A stretch of 64,000 nucleotides of DNA from Aquimarina sp. Aq107 (GTDB lineage: Bacteria; Bacteroidota; Bacteroidia; Flavobacteriales; Flavobacteriaceae). The stretch's first letter is position 1. Each line of letters opens with the position of its first letter. Under the pieces are notes generated by a model that saw only the letters and a program-made list of their open reading frames with translations, made no database searches and had not been told where the DNA came from. Location of the stretch: NCBI RefSeq assembly GCF_943733665.1, contig NZ_OX030782.1, positions 516,001 to 580,000 of the forward strand. Direction: 5' to 3'. A program made the translations under genes and the position numbers. Below, piece after piece: positions 34,695-45,210 of this stretch.

Positions 34695-36326
34695 TTAGTC
34701 AACAAATCCTTCTGGATTTGTGTCCCAGAAAACAGGGATAGCCTGATTAGCTTTTTGCTCTACATTGTTGTTTCTGTCAACTAATGAACTAGGATATAAG
34801 AAAGATCTTATAAATACACCTGGGTTAGCTAACAAAGATGGCTGTAGGTTTTCTGGTTTTCCAGTTCTTCTATACGTATTATACGCTTCAATACCATTAC
34901 CAAACAAGGCAATAAAGTATTCCGTAACAATGATTTCTAATCTTGCATCATCATCAGCAGCAGCGTCATAATTCGCTAGTACTTCGTCAATGTAATCTGT
35001 AACATCAGCTGGTGTCGGAGCAACCGAAGCATCAGTAAGATCAGCTCTAAAGTTCATTACTTTATCAAATGACTTAGCCATACCATCAGCAAGATATGTT
35101 CTAGCATCACCTGTAGTTCCTAATTCTAAAGCAGACTCAGCTAACATGAAATCAACATAAGAACTTAGCATAATTGGAGATATACCAGCTCCTTGTGCAC
35201 CAACAGTTCTATCGTTTGTTCCATCAAAGCTACTATCGTCAAATCTAGCTCCAATAGGATACACTCCCCAGTCACATCTATCATTTTCATCTGGTGGAAT
35301 ACCATCATTATCGTGATGATCTCTACCGTTGTAACCAGAAGCAGCAACACAGAAAACTTCTCCAGCAGGATAATGTGCAGGAGCACTTTCTACGATACAA
35401 GGCAATGCATTTGGATCTGTAGAAGCATTTCCTCTATTTCTATAGAAGTAATATCTGATTCTTGGATCAGCAATGGATTTATCATTTAATAATAAGTCCA
35501 TATAAGAGTTAGATTGATAGTCAGCAACACCGTTATCAAAATTTCTTGCGAAAATAGGATGTCTACTATCTGGGTTAGCATCAACAGCAGAATATTTAAA
35601 TTCGAAGTCTTGATCAGAAGAAACTATATAATCACCACTAGCAATAATACTGTTAATTCCAGCTGTAGAAGCTGCAGCATTTACTAAACGTGTTTGTAAG
35701 TATAACTTCAACTTTAAAGTATTTGCAAAACGAATCCATAGAGATTTGTCCCCATTATAGTAAAGATCAACTGCAGGCTCAAAACTTGGTGTTAAGTTAA
35801 GATTAGCAATTGCCTCATCAAGTAAAGTAAACATTTGATCATAAATTACTTGACCACTTTCTAAATTTGGATTTTCATTTTCTAATCCTAAAACTGCTTC
35901 ACTATAAGGAATATCACCTAAGTAATCTACTAAAGTTGAGATTGCATAAGCTTCAATTATTTGTCCCATACCTATGTGCGTATAAAGACCACTTTCTTCA
36001 GCTAACGGTTGCATAGCTCTCATATCAGCCAAAATACCTGCGTATGCAGTAGTATATGGTCCGTCTAACTGTCCCGGTCCATAACCATTATCATATGTAG
36101 GGCCAAATTGGTGAAGTATTCGTGTAACTTCCATTCCTTCTTCTGTAATCCCTTCAAAGAAAGTGGATCCACTTATTTGAATAGCATTAAGAAAAAAGTC
36201 AATATCTGCCTGATCTGGTCTAAGTACGTTTGGACTTTCCAGAATCTCTAGTTCGGTTGTTTCACAAGAATTAAATCCCAAAGCTACAGCCAGAAGGAAT
36301 AAAATTTTGTATATATTATTTTTCAT
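34695..36326 (-). CDS. SusD/RagB-family substrate-binding lipoprotein
   Basis: The protein sits on the outer-membrane surface and caps the SusC pore, binding the nutrient before transport. I choose the ATG at 36326 (MKNNIYKILFLL); a frame from 36335 adds only MIN. The 543-residue product has lipobox NSC (C21) and SusD-like helical TPR sequence (YTHIGMGQIIEAYAISTLVDYLGDIPYSEAV, a strong SusD-like family signature). The C-terminal part includes EYFIALFGNGIEAYNTYRRTGKP, a typical SusD-like ending. It lies 18 or more bases after susC and before the lipoprotein gene. No carbohydrate-active enzyme gene is nearby, so the substrate could be protein- or peptide-derived. Confidence 0.93.
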   Translation of the reverse strand: MKNNIYKILFLLAVALGFNSCETTELEILESPNVLRPDQADIDFFLNAIQISGSTFFEGITEEGMEVTRILHQFGPTYDNGYGPGQLDGPYTTAYAGILADMRAMQPLAEESGLYTHIGMGQIIEAYAISTLVDYLGDIPYSEAVLGLENENPNLESGQVIYDQMFTLLDEAIANLNLTPSFEPAVDLYYNGDKSLWIRFANTLKLKLYLQTRLVNAAASTAGINSIIASGDYIVSSDQDFEFKYSAVDANPDSRHPIFARNFDNGVADYQSNSYMDLLLNDKSIADPRIRYYFYRNRGNASTDPNALPCIVESAPAHYPAGEVFCVAASGYNGRDHHDNDGIPPDENDRCDWGVYPIGARFDDSSFDGTNDRTVGAQGAGISPIMLSSYVDFMLAESALELGTTGDARTYLADGMAKSFDKVMNFRADLTDASVAPTPADVTDYIDEVLANYDAAADDDARLEIIVTEYFIALFGNGIEAYNTYRRTGKPENLQPSLLANPGVFIRSFLYPSSLVDRNNNVEQKANQAIPVFWDTNPEGFVD

Positions 36327-36352
36327 ATTTATCATTTTTGTATTAAATAAAA

Positions 36353-39300
36353 TTAGAACGTAGCTCTAAAACTAAGACCATATCTTCTAGAACTAGGACC
36401 TGTTATAAAGTCAATACCTTGTCCATTTCCTACTCCTGTACTTAGAGTGTTAGTGTCAAAATTCACGTCATCTGGAAAGTTAAACGCTTTATACCATAAG
36501 TTAGATCCAAGTAAAGTTACAGACAAAGATCCGAAAGGAGTTTTGCTTAAGAATTCCTTCTTAAAATCATAACTTAAACTAACTTCATTTAATCTTAACG
36601 TAGTTCCATCATATATTTGAGATTCGTTTGGTCCAAATCCAAAGTTACTGAAGAAAACATTAGTCGCCGTAATTGGAATATTGTTTGGAGTTCCGTCTTG
36701 TAATACACCTGGTAATATGTAAGCTCCTCTACGATCAATTGGGTTGTCAGAATCTACAACTCCTCTACCTACTAGAGTAGAAGCTGTTTGAGAAAAGATG
36801 TCTCCACCATGTCTATATTGAAAGTCAAAAGAAAATTTAAATCCTTTATAAGAGAAAGTATTTTTTATTGTACCAGTCCAATCTGGATTAGGATCTCCAA
36901 TAATTTCGATATCAGTAGTAGCTAAGTATAAACCATCACTTCCTACGATAGGATTACCGTCAGCGTCTCTTTGAAGAGCTGTACCTTGAAGGATACCAAA
37001 TGCTTCTCCTGCAATAGCATAGTTAGCTGGTCTACCTCCAATTGATGCAGTAAGTGCAATTTGATCAGTTGGTATTTCAGTTACTACATTTTCGTCAGCA
37101 TAGAAATTACCATTAATTAACCATTTAAAGTTCTCATTTTTCCAAGGAGTAATATCAAAATCAACCTCGATTCCTTCATTTTCAGACTGACCAAGATTCA
37201 CTGTCTTAGATGTAAATCCAGAAGCAGGATCTAAGGCTTGGTTAGTGATTAGGTCTTCAGTAGTTCTTTTAAATAAACTAACGTTTAACCCTACTCTATT
37301 ATTGATAAAACGTGTTTCAATACCAACTTCAAATTCTTGGAATCTTTCTGGCTTTAAGTCAGCATTTCCTAATACATTAGAAACTGAGTTACTAGAAATT
37401 ACATTTCCTTGACTATCAACAAAAGCTCTAGAATTAAGTCCTAAAGTATTTCTAGTACTAAATGCGCCTGGAGCACCAGCAGATTCTCCATATGCAACTC
37501 TAGCTTTTAAATAGTTAAACATATCTCCTTGTAATCCAGGAATAGCATCTGTTGCAATTAAAGAAATACTAGCTCCAGGATAGAAAATAGAATTGTTATT
37601 TTGTTCTAGTGTAGAGAACCAGTCATTTCTGATTACACCGTTAAAGAATAGGTAACTCTTATAATCAAGACTTACGTCAGCATAAACACCAATTGTATTA
37701 TCTTCAAACTCAAATCCAAGTTGACCTAAATCAATATCATTAGTTGATTGATTTACGAAGTTATAGTGTTCTAAAACTCCAAAGGCTAACTGTTGTGTAC
37801 TTAAAGTACCTTCTTGTTGATATGTGTTTCTTCTTGTATTAAGACCAGCGATAAATGTTAAACCTAAGTTTTCATTTAATTGCTCATAACCGTTAAGGAT
37901 TAAACTGTTATCAAAAACAGTATTTCTAACCTGAATAGTTCTGTAGAATCCAGTTACATCACCATCAACACCACCTTTATTTTGACCGTTGGTGTTAAAT
38001 TCAGTAAATGTATTTAAACCTGCTCTATATGTTAGAGAGTAGTTGTCATTAAAACCATAAGTAAGACTAGCAGATCCAAAAATATTGTCAGTTTCCTGTG
38101 TTACTTTAGCATTTGCAATTGTCCATAATGGATTCTGAATATCATTACCAGATCTATAGTATACACTTCTTCCATCCTGTGATTGGAAAGGTAATCCAAA
38201 TAAATCAACACTTCTAGGTGTATATAAAATATCTCCAAAAACAGAACTACCGTTACCAATAGTACCACTACCAGCAGAAGCTGCAATTGGTGGTGTTTTT
38301 AAACGAGAGTTTGTGTAATTTGCAGTTCCTTGAAAAGTAAGTTTATTACTCAATTTTGCTTTTCCACCAAAACCAACATTATTTCTTGTTAGTTGGTTTC
38401 CAGGAGTAAAACTGTCTTGGTCAAAATAACTATAGTTTGCACTAAAAGAAGCATTTTCGTTACCTCCACTTAATCCAATAGAAGTATTTGAGATAAAACC
38501 AGTCTTGAAAAATTGATCAACACTATCGTAAGGTCTGTATGCATATTCAGATGCAGCGATATCTTCAAACCCAGTTACTAAAGTTTGATCAGCAAGCTGT
38601 GATAATGGATTTGCAACAAAGCTATTTCCAGGTGCACCGCTTCTGTATAAAGAGTTAGAGCTTATATCTCTATTAAAACTTGGTCCCCAGTTACTAAAGA
38701 AGAAACCAAAGTTTTGATGGAAACCACCACCATATTCATCCTGATAATCTGGTAATACAGCCTCCTCAGCAAATAATGATTGTGAAAAAGTAACCTCAAA
38801 TTTCTTATTAGATGATTTAGCAGATCCAGTTTTTGTAGTTATAAGGATTACCCCGTTTCTACCTTCTTGTCCATAAAGTACAGAAGCACTAAGACCTTTA
38901 AGAACGTTTACACTTTCAATGTTATTTGGATCTATATCCAAAAATCTACTTGATTCAGTAACATTATTAAAGAATGCATTCTGTTGGTTGGTGTTATTAG
39001 CAAATGGCACACCATCAACAATGAATAATGGCTGGTTACTTCCGGAAATCGTAGATAGACCACGAATAATAATATTTGTACCAGAACCTGCTGTACCATT
39101 AGTTGAAGTAATGTTTAAACCAGCTGCTTCACCAGATAGAATTCTACCAAGGTCAGCACTTGATTGTTCTTGAATATCATCTGAAGCTACAGTAGATATA
39201 GCATAACCTAATGATTTTCTTTCTCTTTTGATACCTTGAGCTGTTACTACAACTTCTTCTAAAGTCGCAGCATCCTCACTCAGCTGAACGCTGATGGCAT

Positions 39301-39565
39301 CGCTGTCTCCAACAACAACTTCTTTTGTTGTAAATCCAAGGTAGCTAAATGAAAGTACTGCTCCTCTGTTTACTTGAATGGTATAATTACCATCAAAATC
39401 AGATTGCGTACCCTTACTAGTACCCTTTACAACGATATTTACCCCTGGCAGAGGTAACCCACTATTGTCGGTTACATTACCTGAGATCGTTTTTTCTTGT
39501 GCAAACGTTAGTTGCACTACAAACGCCAGCAATAGCGTTAGAATTCCTCTAAACTTTGTTCTCAT
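36353..39565 (-). CDS. SusC/RagA-family TonB-linked outer-membrane transporter
   Basis: This 1070-residue TonB-dependent channel imports a large nutrient with its SusD partner. In order it has a signal peptide (to about residue 22), a CarboxypepD_reg-like domain (KTISGNVTDNSGLPLPGVNIVVKG, residues 25-110), the LEEVVVTAQG segment before the plug, a plug domain (IRGLSTISGSNQPLFIVDGVP), and a long beta-barrel ending in the C-terminal phenylalanine required for outer-membrane insertion. The plug line NVLKGLSASVLYGQEGRNGVILITTK is the family signature. It heads the operon with susD and the lipoprotein. Upstream on the minus strand, TTG and GATTTTTG separated by 20 bases (39594-39601 for the latter) are a possible promoter. 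Confidence 0.95.
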   Translation of the reverse strand: MRTKFRGILTLLLAFVVQLTFAQEKTISGNVTDNSGLPLPGVNIVVKGTSKGTQSDFDGNYTIQVNRGAVLSFSYLGFTTKEVVVGDSDAISVQLSEDAATLEEVVVTAQGIKRERKSLGYAISTVASDDIQEQSSADLGRILSGEAAGLNITSTNGTAGSGTNIIIRGLSTISGSNQPLFIVDGVPFANNTNQQNAFFNNVTESSRFLDIDPNNIESVNVLKGLSASVLYGQEGRNGVILITTKTGSAKSSNKKFEVTFSQSLFAEEAVLPDYQDEYGGGFHQNFGFFFSNWGPSFNRDISSNSLYRSGAPGNSFVANPLSQLADQTLVTGFEDIAASEYAYRPYDSVDQFFKTGFISNTSIGLSGGNENASFSANYSYFDQDSFTPGNQLTRNNVGFGGKAKLSNKLTFQGTANYTNSRLKTPPIAASAGSGTIGNGSSVFGDILYTPRSVDLFGLPFQSQDGRSVYYRSGNDIQNPLWTIANAKVTQETDNIFGSASLTYGFNDNYSLTYRAGLNTFTEFNTNGQNKGGVDGDVTGFYRTIQVRNTVFDNSLILNGYEQLNENLGLTFIAGLNTRRNTYQQEGTLSTQQLAFGVLEHYNFVNQSTNDIDLGQLGFEFEDNTIGVYADVSLDYKSYLFFNGVIRNDWFSTLEQNNNSIFYPGASISLIATDAIPGLQGDMFNYLKARVAYGESAGAPGAFSTRNTLGLNSRAFVDSQGNVISSNSVSNVLGNADLKPERFQEFEVGIETRFINNRVGLNVSLFKRTTEDLITNQALDPASGFTSKTVNLGQSENEGIEVDFDITPWKNENFKWLINGNFYADENVVTEIPTDQIALTASIGGRPANYAIAGEAFGILQGTALQRDADGNPIVGSDGLYLATTDIEIIGDPNPDWTGTIKNTFSYKGFKFSFDFQYRHGGDIFSQTASTLVGRGVVDSDNPIDRRGAYILPGVLQDGTPNNIPITATNVFFSNFGFGPNESQIYDGTTLRLNEVSLSYDFKKEFLSKTPFGSLSVTLLGSNLWYKAFNFPDDVNFDTNTLSTGVGNGQGIDFITGPSSRRYGLSFRATF

Positions 39566-39999
39566 TTTATAATTTATTTGAATTAGCCAATGCCAAAAAT
39601 CATAATAATATCTTAATTAAACAACTTTTATTTAGTTAAAAATTAAATTATTGTTCACGTCTGGTTAATATAATGTGAAATCCTACTATAACGTTGTAGT
39701 GTGTTGTTTTTACTTTTTTATCAAGAGTTTTACATGTTATTTTAGTGTGGTGATTTTGGTATTAAAAACAGAGTGCATGTTTTTTTTTGAAAGATTGTAA
39801 GGCTTTTGTTTTGAGAGTATTATGTGTTGTTTTTTGTTTTGGTTTTGGGATAATGAATTTATTGCTTTTTTTGTTTCGGAGCCCTTTAGTGCTCTGAGGT
39901 AGATTGAGTTTTGGTGTAAACCGAAAAATGTACGATCTAAGGGGTAAATAAGTTTTTTTTGATTATTGATTTTTGTGTTTTTTTTATGGAAGGAGGGTG
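39566..39999. other. Intergenic region upstream of susC, no gene seen
   Basis: The 434 bases between the BamA-like gene and susC hold the possible susC promoter near their right side. The part from about 39700 to 39990 is very rich in T and G on the plus strand. I find no protein-like frame. Short arms GAGC (39879-39882) and GCTC (39891-39894) are too weak to call a hairpin of importance. Confidence 0.4.
39594..39624 (-). promoter_or_regulatory. Possible promoter of the SusC operon
   Basis: On the minus strand GATTTTTG (plus 39594-39601) differs by one base from the Bacteroidota -7 element TAnnTTTG, and a TTG lies 20 bases upstream of it, as expected for the -33 element. It lies about 30 bases before the susC start. 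Confidence 0.35.
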
Positions 40000-41697
40000 T
40001 TAAAATGATGCATTTAGGCTTATATGGACCTTTGTGTTGGAGAATTTGAAGTTGGAATCACTGCTTTTTCCGTTTGCGAAAATTATTTTAAATAAGCCAG
40101 TTTGTGTGTTTAAACCAAGGCCTATCCCAAAACTTGTAAGGTTGTCTGATATTTTGTTGGTTTCGTTCTCAAAATAAGAATAATCTATAATAGAATGAAT
40201 ATATAAGTTGGGGGATAGTATGTATTGGTACTCGGTGTTTAGAGCATTAAAAAGGGAGGCGTTGATGCTATTTTCTTCGAATCCTCGAATTGAATTAATA
40301 CCTCCAAATCTAAAAAGTTCATTTGTAAATAAATTGTCAGAAAAAATAGCTGAAGCGGTGTTTTTTATTAATATAGAGTTTCTTTGGTTTAATTCAAAAA
40401 TTGAACCAAGGCTAAGAGTTCCTTTTGTTTGATTTAAATTAGTGTTGTCAGTTTTTCTTGATCCAAATTCAATTTCAATATGATAAAAATTTTTGATTGG
40501 AAATAAACTTTTGTTTTGTCTTCTAGAGTGGTTAAAGCCGACTCCGAAAAATGATGAGTTGTAATCGTTGATATTAAGTGATGGTAAGGGGTTGTCAAGG
40601 AGGTTGTTTGAAGAAACTGAGGAATATCCTAGCCATATTTTATTTTTATCACTGATTAGGTAGTTCAGATTGATGTTTTGTTCGGTTATCAAAAAGCTGG
40701 AATCTTTTTTAAATATTTCTAGGCCTGCCTCAATTCCAATTGGTGTTTTAAGAATGTAGGGTAGTGTAATGTTAGCTTGAAACCTTTGTTGTTCATTCCC
40801 GTCACTTTTGTAGATTAGATTTAGTCTTTCTCCAAAATTTAAATTGTTGATAAGATTTAGGTTTAGGTATCCATTGAGTTCTAGGTTTCCGGATTCAGTA
40901 TCCGTTGAGAATCCAAGAAAACCATCAAAATTGTTTGCTGACTTCTTTTCTAAGTACAAGTATACTTTTGTTGAGTCTTTTTCAAATAGAACTTCTGGTG
41001 CTTTAATATTTTTGGCAAAACCTAGGTTGTCAATGGTTAGGGATTTTTTTAAAACATCATTCTTTTTAAAAATTGCTCCTTTGCGTATTCTGCTATTGTG
41101 TTTTAAGTAAGAAAAAGGGAATTTAGTGTATCCTTTGACTATTATGTCATCTATTTTTCTAGTGTCACTTTTTGAACTTATTAGTTTTGCGGATATCTCT
41201 TCTTTTTTATGTTTTGTAATTTCTGTTAGTGATAAGCTGCTAAATGTATTTCCTTGATCTACGAGGAAGTTTGTTAGGAATTGAATTGTTTTTTCTGTGT
41301 CTTTTAATGGTATCGAGAAGTGTTTTTCTGTAATTTCTGAAGATATTTGTTCTAAAATATTACGGGGTATAGATTCTTTGTTGTATTCGATTTTTATTGT
41401 CTTGTATTTTTTGTTTAATTCGAAAACACCTCTAAATGTGGAGTCAGATGTTTTTTTTAGATCTAGTAGTTGAGAGTCTAAATATCCTGATTCTAATAGT
41501 CTCTTTTGAGTTTTTGTTATCTCCGCTTTTAAATCTAGAAAGTTTTTAAAGGATTTGGTGTATTGGGTGCTATCTATTTTTTGTGTTTCTAGAGAGTCTT
41601 TTCCTATAATGCTTAGGTTTAGAGTTGGATTTTGTGCGCTACAAAACGAATGTATAATTATAATAAGGACGAGGATGTATAGCGAATGAGTTTTCAA
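40000..41697 (-). CDS. BamA/TamA-family outer-membrane protein
   Basis: This 565-residue protein has a signal peptide (to about residue 21) and POTRA-like sequence between about 90 and 260 (KIDDIIVKGYTKFPFSYLKHNSRIRKGAIFKKNDVLKKSL is the clearest repeat). A C-terminal 16-strand-type barrel follows, with the D15 motif RFGGINSIRGFEENS near residue 460 and a C-terminal phenylalanine. It is shorter than BamA (usually 800 or more in Bacteroidota), with only a few POTRA units, so it is likelier a TamA- or TpsB-like specialist than the essential BamA. It lies alone and diverges from rpsL. The substrate is unknown. Confidence 0.82.
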   Translation of the reverse strand: MKTHSLYILVLIIIIHSFCSAQNPTLNLSIIGKDSLETQKIDSTQYTKSFKNFLDLKAEITKTQKRLLESGYLDSQLLDLKKTSDSTFRGVFELNKKYKTIKIEYNKESIPRNILEQISSEITEKHFSIPLKDTEKTIQFLTNFLVDQGNTFSSLSLTEITKHKKEEISAKLISSKSDTRKIDDIIVKGYTKFPFSYLKHNSRIRKGAIFKKNDVLKKSLTIDNLGFAKNIKAPEVLFEKDSTKVYLYLEKKSANNFDGFLGFSTDTESGNLELNGYLNLNLINNLNFGERLNLIYKSDGNEQQRFQANITLPYILKTPIGIEAGLEIFKKDSSFLITEQNINLNYLISDKNKIWLGYSSVSSNNLLDNPLPSLNINDYNSSFFGVGFNHSRRQNKSLFPIKNFYHIEIEFGSRKTDNTNLNQTKGTLSLGSIFELNQRNSILIKNTASAIFSDNLFTNELFRFGGINSIRGFEENSINASLFNALNTEYQYILSPNLYIHSIIDYSYFENETNKISDNLTSFGIGLGLNTQTGLFKIIFANGKSSDSNFKFSNTKVHISLNASF

Positions 41698-41795
41698 TTT
41701 TCTTTTTAATATCGCTAAAATAACGGAAAATACAGGGATTTCTTACGGTTAGACAATATCATTTTAAATCTATTTGAAAATTAATGCATTAGGAT

Positions 41796-41825
41796 TTGAA
41801 TTGATAAAAAATATTTCTACCTTTG
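41796..41825 (+). promoter_or_regulatory. Promoter of the str ribosomal operon
   Basis: TACCTTTG (41818-41825) matches the Bacteroidota -7 consensus TAnnTTTG exactly, and a TTG (41796-41798) lies 19 bases upstream, the expected -33 spacing. Transcription would begin near 41830, leaving a leader of about 50 bases before rpsL. Confidence 0.75.
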
Positions 41826-41880
41826 CAGCCCTCATAAAAGAGGTAATTAAAAATATTTTAATAATAGTGTAAAGCAAATT

Positions 41881-42255
41881 ATGCCAACAATTTCACAATT
41901 AGTAAGAAAAGGTAGAGCCAAAATAACTAAGAAGAGTAAATCGGCTGCTTTGGATTCGTGCCCGCAACGCCGTGGTGTTTGTACGCGTGTTTATACTACT
42001 ACACCAAAAAAACCAAATTCAGCTATGCGTAAAGTAGCTCGTGTTAGGTTAACTAATGGTAAGGAAGTAAACGCATACATCGGAGGTGAAGGTCACAATC
42101 TACAGGAGCACTCGATAGTATTAGTTAGAGGTGGAAGGGTAAAAGATTTACCAGGAGTTAGATATCACATTGTACGTGGAGCTTTGGACACCGCAGGTGT
42201 AGAAGGAAGAACGCAACGTAGATCTAAGTATGGTGCAAAACGCCCTAAGAAGTAA
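41881..42255 (+). CDS. rpsL: 30S ribosomal protein S12
   Basis: S12 sits in the decoding centre of the small subunit. The 124 residues match the family end to end, including [18 protein letters not shown] (residues about 34-51) and [15 protein letters not shown]. The two lysines where streptomycin-resistance changes usually occur (in TPKKPNS and RVKDLP) are the wild-type residues. It starts the str operon about 50 bases after a TAnnTTTG promoter and is followed by rpsG after 23 bases. The A-rich leader lacks a Shine-Dalgarno site. Confidence 0.98.
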   Translation: MPTISQLVRKGRAKITKKSKSAALDSCPQRRGVCTRVYTTTPKKPNSAMRKVARVRLTNGKEVNAYIGGEGHNLQEHSIVLVRGGRVKDLPGVRYHIVRGALDTAGVEGRTQRRSKYGAKRPKK

Positions 42256-42278
42256 TTAAAAAACTTTAAGAAGAAGAC

Positions 42279-42755
42279 ATGAGAAAAAGAAAGGCTAAAA
42301 AAAGACCTATTTTGCCGGATCCACGTTTTAACGATCAATTAGTGACTCGTTTTGTAAACATGATGATGTGGGACGGGAAAAAATCGGTTGCTTTCAAAAT
42401 TTTCTATGATGCTATTGATATCGTAGAGGAGAAAAAACAGAACGAAGAAAAAACCGCTTTAGAGATGTGGAAAGATGCGTTGTCTAACGTAATGCCACAT
42501 GTAGAGGTAAGAAGTCGTCGTGTTGGAGGGGCTACCTTCCAAATTCCTAACCCAATTAGACCTGACAGAAAAATATCTACTGCTATGAAGTGGTTGATTC
42601 AATTTTCTCGTAAGAGAAATGAAAAGTCTATGGCTCAGAAACTTGCTGCTGAGATAATTGCAGCAGAAAAAGAAGAAGGAGCTGCGGTTAAGAAAAGAGT
42701 AGATACTCACAAGATGGCTGAAGCAAATAAAGCATTCTCACACTTTAGATTTTAA
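42279..42755 (+). CDS. rpsG: 30S ribosomal protein S7
   Basis: S7 nucleates assembly of the 30S head and contacts the exit-site tRNA. The 158-residue sequence has the characteristic [16 protein letters not shown] start, the [20 protein letters not shown] beta-hairpin region (residues about 79-98) and the C-terminal helix [14 protein letters not shown]. In other bacteria S7 represses its own operon; no such site was identified here. It lies between rpsL and fusA, 12 bases before fusA. Confidence 0.98.
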   Translation: MRKRKAKKRPILPDPRFNDQLVTRFVNMMMWDGKKSVAFKIFYDAIDIVEEKKQNEEKTALEMWKDALSNVMPHVEVRSRRVGGATFQIPNPIRPDRKISTAMKWLIQFSRKRNEKSMAQKLAAEIIAAEKEEGAAVKKRVDTHKMAEANKAFSHFRF

Positions 42756-42767
42756 TCACGAACAGAA

Positions 42768-44894
42768 ATGGCTAGAGATTTAAAATATACAAGAAATATA
42801 GGAATTGCTGCGCACATTGACGCAGGAAAAACTACGACTACCGAACGTATTTTGTATTATACTGGGGTGAGTCATAAGATTGGTGAGGTGCACGATGGAG
42901 CTGCAACAATGGACTGGATGGAGCAAGAGCAGGAAAGGGGTATTACTATTACTTCTGCTGCAACCACTTGTGAGTGGAAGTTCCCTACAGAAAATGGTCA
43001 GGCAGTTTCTGATACTAAAGGATATCACTTTAATATTATTGATACTCCAGGACACGTTGATTTTACGGTAGAAGTAAATCGCTCATTACGTGTACTTGAT
43101 GGGTTAGTGTTTTTGTTTAGTGCTGTTGATGGTGTAGAGCCTCAATCAGAAACTAACTGGAGACTGGCTGATAATTACAAAGTACCTCGTATTGGGTTTG
43201 TAAATAAAATGGACCGTCAAGGATCTAACTTTATGGCTGTTTGTCAGCAAGTTAAAGATATGTTGGGGTCTAATGCTGTGCCGATTGTAATGAATATTGG
43301 TGATGAAGCAGATTTTAAAGGTATTGTAGATTTAGTAAAGAACCGTGCTATTGTTTGGCATGATGAAACACAAGGATCTACTTTTGATGTCATAGATATT
43401 CCTGAAGAATTAAAAGAAGAAGCTGCTGAATTAAGAGGTAAGCTTATAGAAGAGGTTGCGGCTTATGATGAAAATCTTCTTGAAAAATTCATGGAGGATG
43501 AAGATTCTATAACAGAGGAAGAAGTACATGCTGCTCTTAGGGCTGCTGTAATGGATATGTCTATCATTCCTATGATTTGTGGATCTGCATTTAAGAATAA
43601 AGGAGTTCAATTCTTATTAGATGCAGTATGTCGTTACTTACCTTCTCCAACAGATAAAGAAGGTATTGTAGGGATTAACCCTAACACGGATCAAGAAGAA
43701 ACACGTAAACCTGATGTAAAGGAGCCTTTTGCGGCATTAGCTTTTAAAATTGCTACAGATCCTTTTGTGGGTCGTTTGGCATTTTTCCGAGCGTATTCTG
43801 GTCGTTTAGATGCAGGTTCGTATATATTGAATAATCGTTCTGGTAAGAAAGAGCGTATTTCACGTATTTATCAAATGCATTCTAATAAGCAGAATGCTAT
43901 AGATTTTATTGAAGCAGGTGATATTGGTGCTGCTGTAGGATTTAAGGATATCAAGACTGGTGATACCATGACTGATGAAAAGAATCCTATTGTTCTGGAA
44001 TCTATGGATTTCCCAGATCCGGTAATTGGTATTGCAGTAGAGCCTAAGACAAAAGCTGATGTAGATAAATTAGGTATGTCTTTAGCAAAACTTGCTGAAG
44101 AAGATCCTACATTTACAGTGAGAACAGATGAGGCTTCAGGACAGACAATTATTTCTGGAATGGGTGAGCTTCACTTGGATATTATTGTTGATCGTTTAAA
44201 GCGTGAATTTAAAGTAGAGGTTAATCAAGGTCAACCACAGGTTGAGTATAAGGAAGCTATTACTCAGGCTGCAGATCACAGAGAGGTTTATAAAAAACAG
44301 TCTGGTGGTCGTGGTAAATTTGCAGATATTGTATTTACAATTGAACCAGCAGGCGAGGGTGAAGTAGGTCTTCAGTTTGAATCAACAATTAAAGGTGGTA
44401 ACGTTCCTAAAGAATTTATACCGTCAATTGAGAAAGGATTTAAAATGGCTATGGCTAATGGTCCTTTGGCTGGGTACGAAGTTGATGCAATGAAAGTAAC
44501 GTTGAAAGACGGTTCTTATCATGATGTGGATTCTGATCAATTATCATTTGAATTGGCGGCTAAGTTAGGATTTAAAAATTCTGCAAAAGCTGCAAAAGCG
44601 GTGATAATGGAGCCTATTATGAAATTAGAAGTTATTACTCCAGAAGAAAATATGGGTGATATCGTAGGTGACCTTAACAGACGTAGAGGACAAGTTAGTG
44701 ATATGGGTGATAGAGCTGGTGCAAAAACTGTGAAAGCTACTGTGCCACTTTCAGAAATGTTTGGTTATGTTACTACGTTAAGAACATTGTCATCTGGTAG
44801 AGCAACATCTACTATGGAATTTTCTCACTATGCTGAGACTCCTTCTAATATTTCAGAAGAAGTGATTGCAGCAGCAAAAGGAGTTAACGCTTAA
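42768..44894 (+). CDS. fusA: Elongation factor G
   Basis: EF-G is the GTPase that drives translocation. The 708-residue protein has G1 AHIDAGKTT (residues about 15-23), the switch region [11 protein letters not shown]3 DTPGH, G4 NKMD, and domain IV/V sequence ending in [11 protein letters not shown]. Length and domain order are full. It lies in the usual place after rpsG; rpsJ follows after 10 bases, and no tuf gene is present between them. It is probably the main housekeeping EF-G because of this location; a paralogue elsewhere cannot be excluded. Confidence 0.98.
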   Translation: MARDLKYTRNIGIAAHIDAGKTTTTERILYYTGVSHKIGEVHDGAATMDWMEQEQERGITITSAATTCEWKFPTENGQAVSDTKGYHFNIIDTPGHVDFTVEVNRSLRVLDGLVFLFSAVDGVEPQSETNWRLADNYKVPRIGFVNKMDRQGSNFMAVCQQVKDMLGSNAVPIVMNIGDEADFKGIVDLVKNRAIVWHDETQGSTFDVIDIPEELKEEAAELRGKLIEEVAAYDENLLEKFMEDEDSITEEEVHAALRAAVMDMSIIPMICGSAFKNKGVQFLLDAVCRYLPSPTDKEGIVGINPNTDQEETRKPDVKEPFAALAFKIATDPFVGRLAFFRAYSGRLDAGSYILNNRSGKKERISRIYQMHSNKQNAIDFIEAGDIGAAVGFKDIKTGDTMTDEKNPIVLESMDFPDPVIGIAVEPKTKADVDKLGMSLAKLAEEDPTFTVRTDEASGQTIISGMGELHLDIIVDRLKREFKVEVNQGQPQVEYKEAITQAADHREVYKKQSGGRGKFADIVFTIEPAGEGEVGLQFESTIKGGNVPKEFIPSIEKGFKMAMANGPLAGYEVDAMKVTLKDGSYHDVDSDQLSFELAAKLGFKNSAKAAKAVIMEPIMKLEVITPEENMGDIVGDLNRRRGQVSDMGDRAGAKTVKATVPLSEMFGYVTTLRTLSSGRATSTMEFSHYAETPSNISEEVIAAAKGVNA

Positions 44895-44904
44895 TTTTAC
44901 AGAA

Positions 44905-45210
44905 ATGAGTCAAAAAATTAGAATAAAACTAAAATCTTACGATCATAATTTGGTGGATAAGTCTGCAGAGAAGATTGTTAAGACCGTTAAGAGTACTGGA
45001 GCTGTGGTTACAGGCCCGATTCCATTACCAACACATAAAAAGATTTTTACAGTATTGCGTTCTCCGCACGTTAATAAAAAATCTAGAGAGCAGTTTCAAT
45101 TAAGTTCTTATAAAAGACTTTTGGATATTTACAGCTCGTCTTCAAAAACAATTGATGCGTTAATGAAGCTAGAATTACCAAGTGGAGTTGAAGTTGAAAT
45201 TAAAGTTTGA
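44905..45210 (+). CDS. rpsJ: 30S ribosomal protein S10
   Basis: S10 is a 30S head protein that also works as NusE in transcription antitermination. I start at the ATG at 44905 ([15 protein letters not shown]), which gives the normal 101 residues; the longer frame from 44866 overlaps fusA. The [28 protein letters not shown] segment and the [11 protein letters not shown] end are diagnostic. A terminator-like hairpin between rpsJ and rplC makes rpsJ the last gene of the str part in some transcripts. Confidence 0.97.
   Translation: MSQKIRIKLKSYDHNLVDKSAEKIVKTVKSTGAVVTGPIPLPTHKKIFTVLRSPHVNKKSREQFQLSSYKRLLDIYSSSSKTIDALMKLELPSGVEVEIKV

Noticed and set aside
42459..43055. Minus-strand frames within rpsG and fusA
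   Set aside because: Antisense shadows of highly conserved genes without leaders of their own.
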